In this document: piece after piece, positions 62,376 through 64,000 of the stretch | Layout: each line of letters begins with the position of its first letter | Position numbering within the stretch: position 1 is the stretch's first letter | Origin: Rhodospirillales bacterium | Lineage (GTDB): Bacteria; Pseudomonadota; Alphaproteobacteria; Rhodospirillales; Shumkoniaceae | NCBI GenBank assembly: GCA_014859895.1 | Contig: JACZKS010000130.1 | Span: 119,571-183,570, forward strand | Direction of reading: 5' to 3' | DNA length: 64,000 nt | Position numbers and translations under genes: made by a program | Notes under the pieces: model-generated | What the model was told of the DNA's origin: nothing | Databases searched by the model: none | Seen by the model: the letters and a program-made list of their open reading frames with translations, nothing else

Positions 62376-63863
62376 GTGGAAAACGTCGTCGCCGGATTCG
62401 GCCTGATTCTCGATCCGCAGGTTCTGCTGGTCATTTTCGTCTCGGCGCTGTTCGGGCTGTTCGTCGGCGCCGTACCAGGGCTGACGGCGACGATGGCGAC
62501 CGCGCTGCTGGTGCCCATCACCTTCTTCATGGATCCGGTGCCGTCGATCTCGGCAATCGTCGCCTGCACCGCCATGGCCATCTGCGCCGGCGACATTCCG
62601 GGCGCCCTGCTGCGCATACCCGGAACCCCGGCATCGGCGGCCTACACCGACGAGGCGTATGCGATGACGCGGCGGGGGCAGGCCGAGCAGGCGCTGGGGG
62701 CGGGGCTCGTCTGCGCCGCCATCGGCGGCCTGATCGGGGCCCTGGTCCTGGTGGTGGCGGCGCCCTTCCTGGCGCGTATCGCCTTGCGCTTCAGCAGCTT
62801 CGAGTACTTCTGGTTGGCGGCTCTCGGATTGACGTCGTCGGCCCTGGTCAGCAGCGACGAGCGAGTTCGCGGCGCCGTCTCGCTGTTGATCGGCCTGTTC
62901 ATTTCGACCGTCGGCCTCGACGTCACCGGCGGCTTCCCGCGCTTCACGTTCGATGTCGTCGAGTTAACGGGCGGCGTCAGCTTCATCCCGGCGATGATCG
63001 GCATGTTCGCACTCTCGGAAATCCTGCGCAATCTGTCGGGCGAGCGGCCGCCAGCCACCCTGCCTGACCACAAAATCGGTAATCCGCTGGCCGGCATCCC
63101 CAGGCTGCTTATCCGGCACTACCGGAATGTCCTGCGCGGCAGCACCATCGGCACGATCATCGGCGCCCTGCCCGGCGCCGGCGGCGACATGGCGGCATGG
63201 GTCGCCTATGCCACCGCCAAGCGGTTTTCCAAGACCCCCGAGAAGTTCGGGACCGGCCACGTGGAGGGCATCATCGAGGCGGGCTCGGCCAACAACAGCG
63301 GCCTGAGCAGCGCCTGGGTTCCCGCCCTGGTCTTCGGCATTCCCGGCGACGCGGTGACGGCGATCGCCATCGGCGTGCTCTACATGAAGGGCATGAACCC
63401 CGGCCCCACGGTCTTCTTGCAGCGGCCGGACATGCTCTATGCCGTCTTCATATGCTTCTTCTTGGCCAACCTGCTTATCATCCCCTTCGGCTATGTCGCC
63501 ATCAAGCTGGCGCGCCGCATCCTCGGCGTGCCGCGCAACATCCTGATGCCGGTGATCCTGCTGTTCTGCGTCGTCGGCTCGTTCGCCATCAACAACACGG
63601 TGTTCGGCATCGGCGTCATGCTGCTGCTGGGCCTCGTCGCCTACGTCATGGAATGCAACCGCCTGCCCATCGCGCCGGTCATCCTCGGCATCGTCATGGG
63701 GCGGCTGCTGGAAAGCAGCTTCATGACCTCGATGATTATCGCTGACGGCAACCTGCTCGGCTTCTTCGAGCGGCCGATCGCGGCGGGGCTCGGCGCCTTC
63801 GCCATCCTCATCTGGACCAGCCCGCTGTGGATGCGGCTGGTCCGCCGCAACAAGACTTCCTAG
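62376..63863 (+). CDS. tctA: Tripartite tricarboxylate transporter, large membrane subunit
   Basis: A 495-residue TctA protein. AVPGLTATMATALLVPITFF near residue 34, the RIPGTPASAAYTDEAYAMTR loop near 81, ALPGAGGDMAAWVAYATAKR near 266 and EAGSANNSGLSSAWVPALVF near 303 are visible. GTG at 62376 is chosen with GGGTGA upstream; TTG starts at 62355 and 62364 are possible and would overlap tctB. The stop codon TAG at 63861 coincides with the TA at the edge of an IS630-type element, so the natural C-terminus may have been slightly changed. Confidence 0.92.
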   Translation: MENVVAGFGLILDPQVLLVIFVSALFGLFVGAVPGLTATMATALLVPITFFMDPVPSISAIVACTAMAICAGDIPGALLRIPGTPASAAYTDEAYAMTRRGQAEQALGAGLVCAAIGGLIGALVLVVAAPFLARIALRFSSFEYFWLAALGLTSSALVSSDERVRGAVSLLIGLFISTVGLDVTGGFPRFTFDVVELTGGVSFIPAMIGMFALSEILRNLSGERPPATLPDHKIGNPLAGIPRLLIRHYRNVLRGSTIGTIIGALPGAGGDMAAWVAYATAKRFSKTPEKFGTGHVEGIIEAGSANNSGLSSAWVPALVFGIPGDAVTAIAIGVLYMKGMNPGPTVFLQRPDMLYAVFICFFLANLLIIPFGYVAIKLARRILGVPRNILMPVILLFCVVGSFAINNTVFGIGVMLLLGLVAYVMECNRLPIAPVILGIVMGRLLESSFMTSMIIADGNLLGFFERPIAAGLGAFAILIWTSPLWMRLVRRNKTS

Positions 63864-64000
63864 AGCAATTTCCGGTCGGTTGGAATCGAGAGGGATTCCC
63901 AAAGGGGTCGAAATCTGATTCAAGATAGGGGCTGGTGAGGGAGGCCAGCCCGCATGCCCGAACCTCTTTCCAAAGATCTTCGTAAGCGGTTGGTTTCGGC
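63861..64000 (+). mobile_element. Left end of an IS630-family insertion sequence (incomplete)
   Basis: Directly after TA at 63861-63862 a non-coding end of about 90 bp leads into a transposase gene start. IS630-family elements insert at and duplicate TA. The right end lies outside the window, so the inverted repeats cannot be compared. Confidence 0.55.
63954..64000 (+). CDS. IS630-family transposase, N-terminal fragment cut by the window edge
   Basis: The ATG at 63954 follows GGGAGG and opens a frame beginning MPEPLSKDLRKRLVSA, which closely resembles the N-terminus of IS630-type transposases (the helix-turn-helix region that starts with a PLSxDLR motif). The remainder is outside the window. 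Confidence 0.6.
   Translation, partial: MPEPLSKDLRKRLVS

Overview
This window looks like chromosomal DNA of a high-GC alphaproteobacterium, probably of the Rhodospirillales. That placement is an inference from codon and GC usage, the density of solute importers, and IS21-, IS6- and IS630-type remnants; there is no rRNA or housekeeping marker to confirm it. Nearly all intact genes belong to scavenging of small organic acids and sugars. I count three complete tripartite tricarboxylate (TctABC) systems, one TRAP system split over two strands, four ABC importers with intact membrane genes or partial sets, and one decayed peptide-type ABC set. No tRNA, rRNA or CRISPR array was found.

Layout. 1-1418: solute-binding protein of a sugar ABC importer. 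1419-2850: a scar of three unrelated gene fragments. 2906-9751 (minus): a 4-oxalomesaconate catabolic operon (LysR, GalD-type tautomerase, TctABC, LigK-type aldolase) whose LigJ hydratase is cut by an IS end. 9997-13298 (minus): PHP phosphoesterase, an internally deleted DppC, DppB and a chimeric hexapeptide transferase. 13617-22348 (plus): IclR regulator, ribose-type ABC importer, aldose dehydrogenase, lactonase and epimerase. 22529-29328 (minus): seven-gene branched-chain-type ABC operon ending in a Tm-1-like (UPF0261) gene and a PEP-hydrolase-like TIM-barrel gene. 29535-32032: a divergent stand-alone TIM-barrel protein and a large regulator built from the same TIM barrel, a degenerate AAA+ domain and a Fis-type helix-turn-helix. 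32325-34035: DUF4387 and AtuA-family genes.

34611-50660 is bounded by 90-bp direct repeats (83/90 identical). Inside are two paralogous FCD-GntR regulators, two zinc alcohol dehydrogenases, a beta-propeller lactonase, a TRAP importer, a maltose/glycerol-3-phosphate-type ABC importer, a 3-hydroxyacyl-CoA-dehydrogenase-like enzyme and two cupins: the equipment for taking up and oxidising sugars or sugar acids. The same GntR-type operator is seen in front of three transcription units. 50974-58260 holds a second 4-oxalomesaconate set: TctACB and a DUF1932 dehydrogenase on plus, facing tetR-galD-galB-galC on minus, with a shared palindrome in front of both operons. 59075-63863 holds IclR, a DapA-family aldolase/lyase and a third TctCBA, followed at once by the left end of an IS630-type element.

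The most unusual part is 22529-32032. The two catabolic genes correspond to the two halves of the plant Tm-1 virus-resistance protein. Here they sit in an importer operon beside a transcription factor that appears to reuse the same TIM-barrel fold as its sensor. A second theme is regulatory: GC-rich hairpins directly follow most of the solute-binding-protein genes and precede the permease genes, as expected if the binding protein is made in excess. A third theme is decay, with at least seven truncated, fused or IS-interrupted genes.
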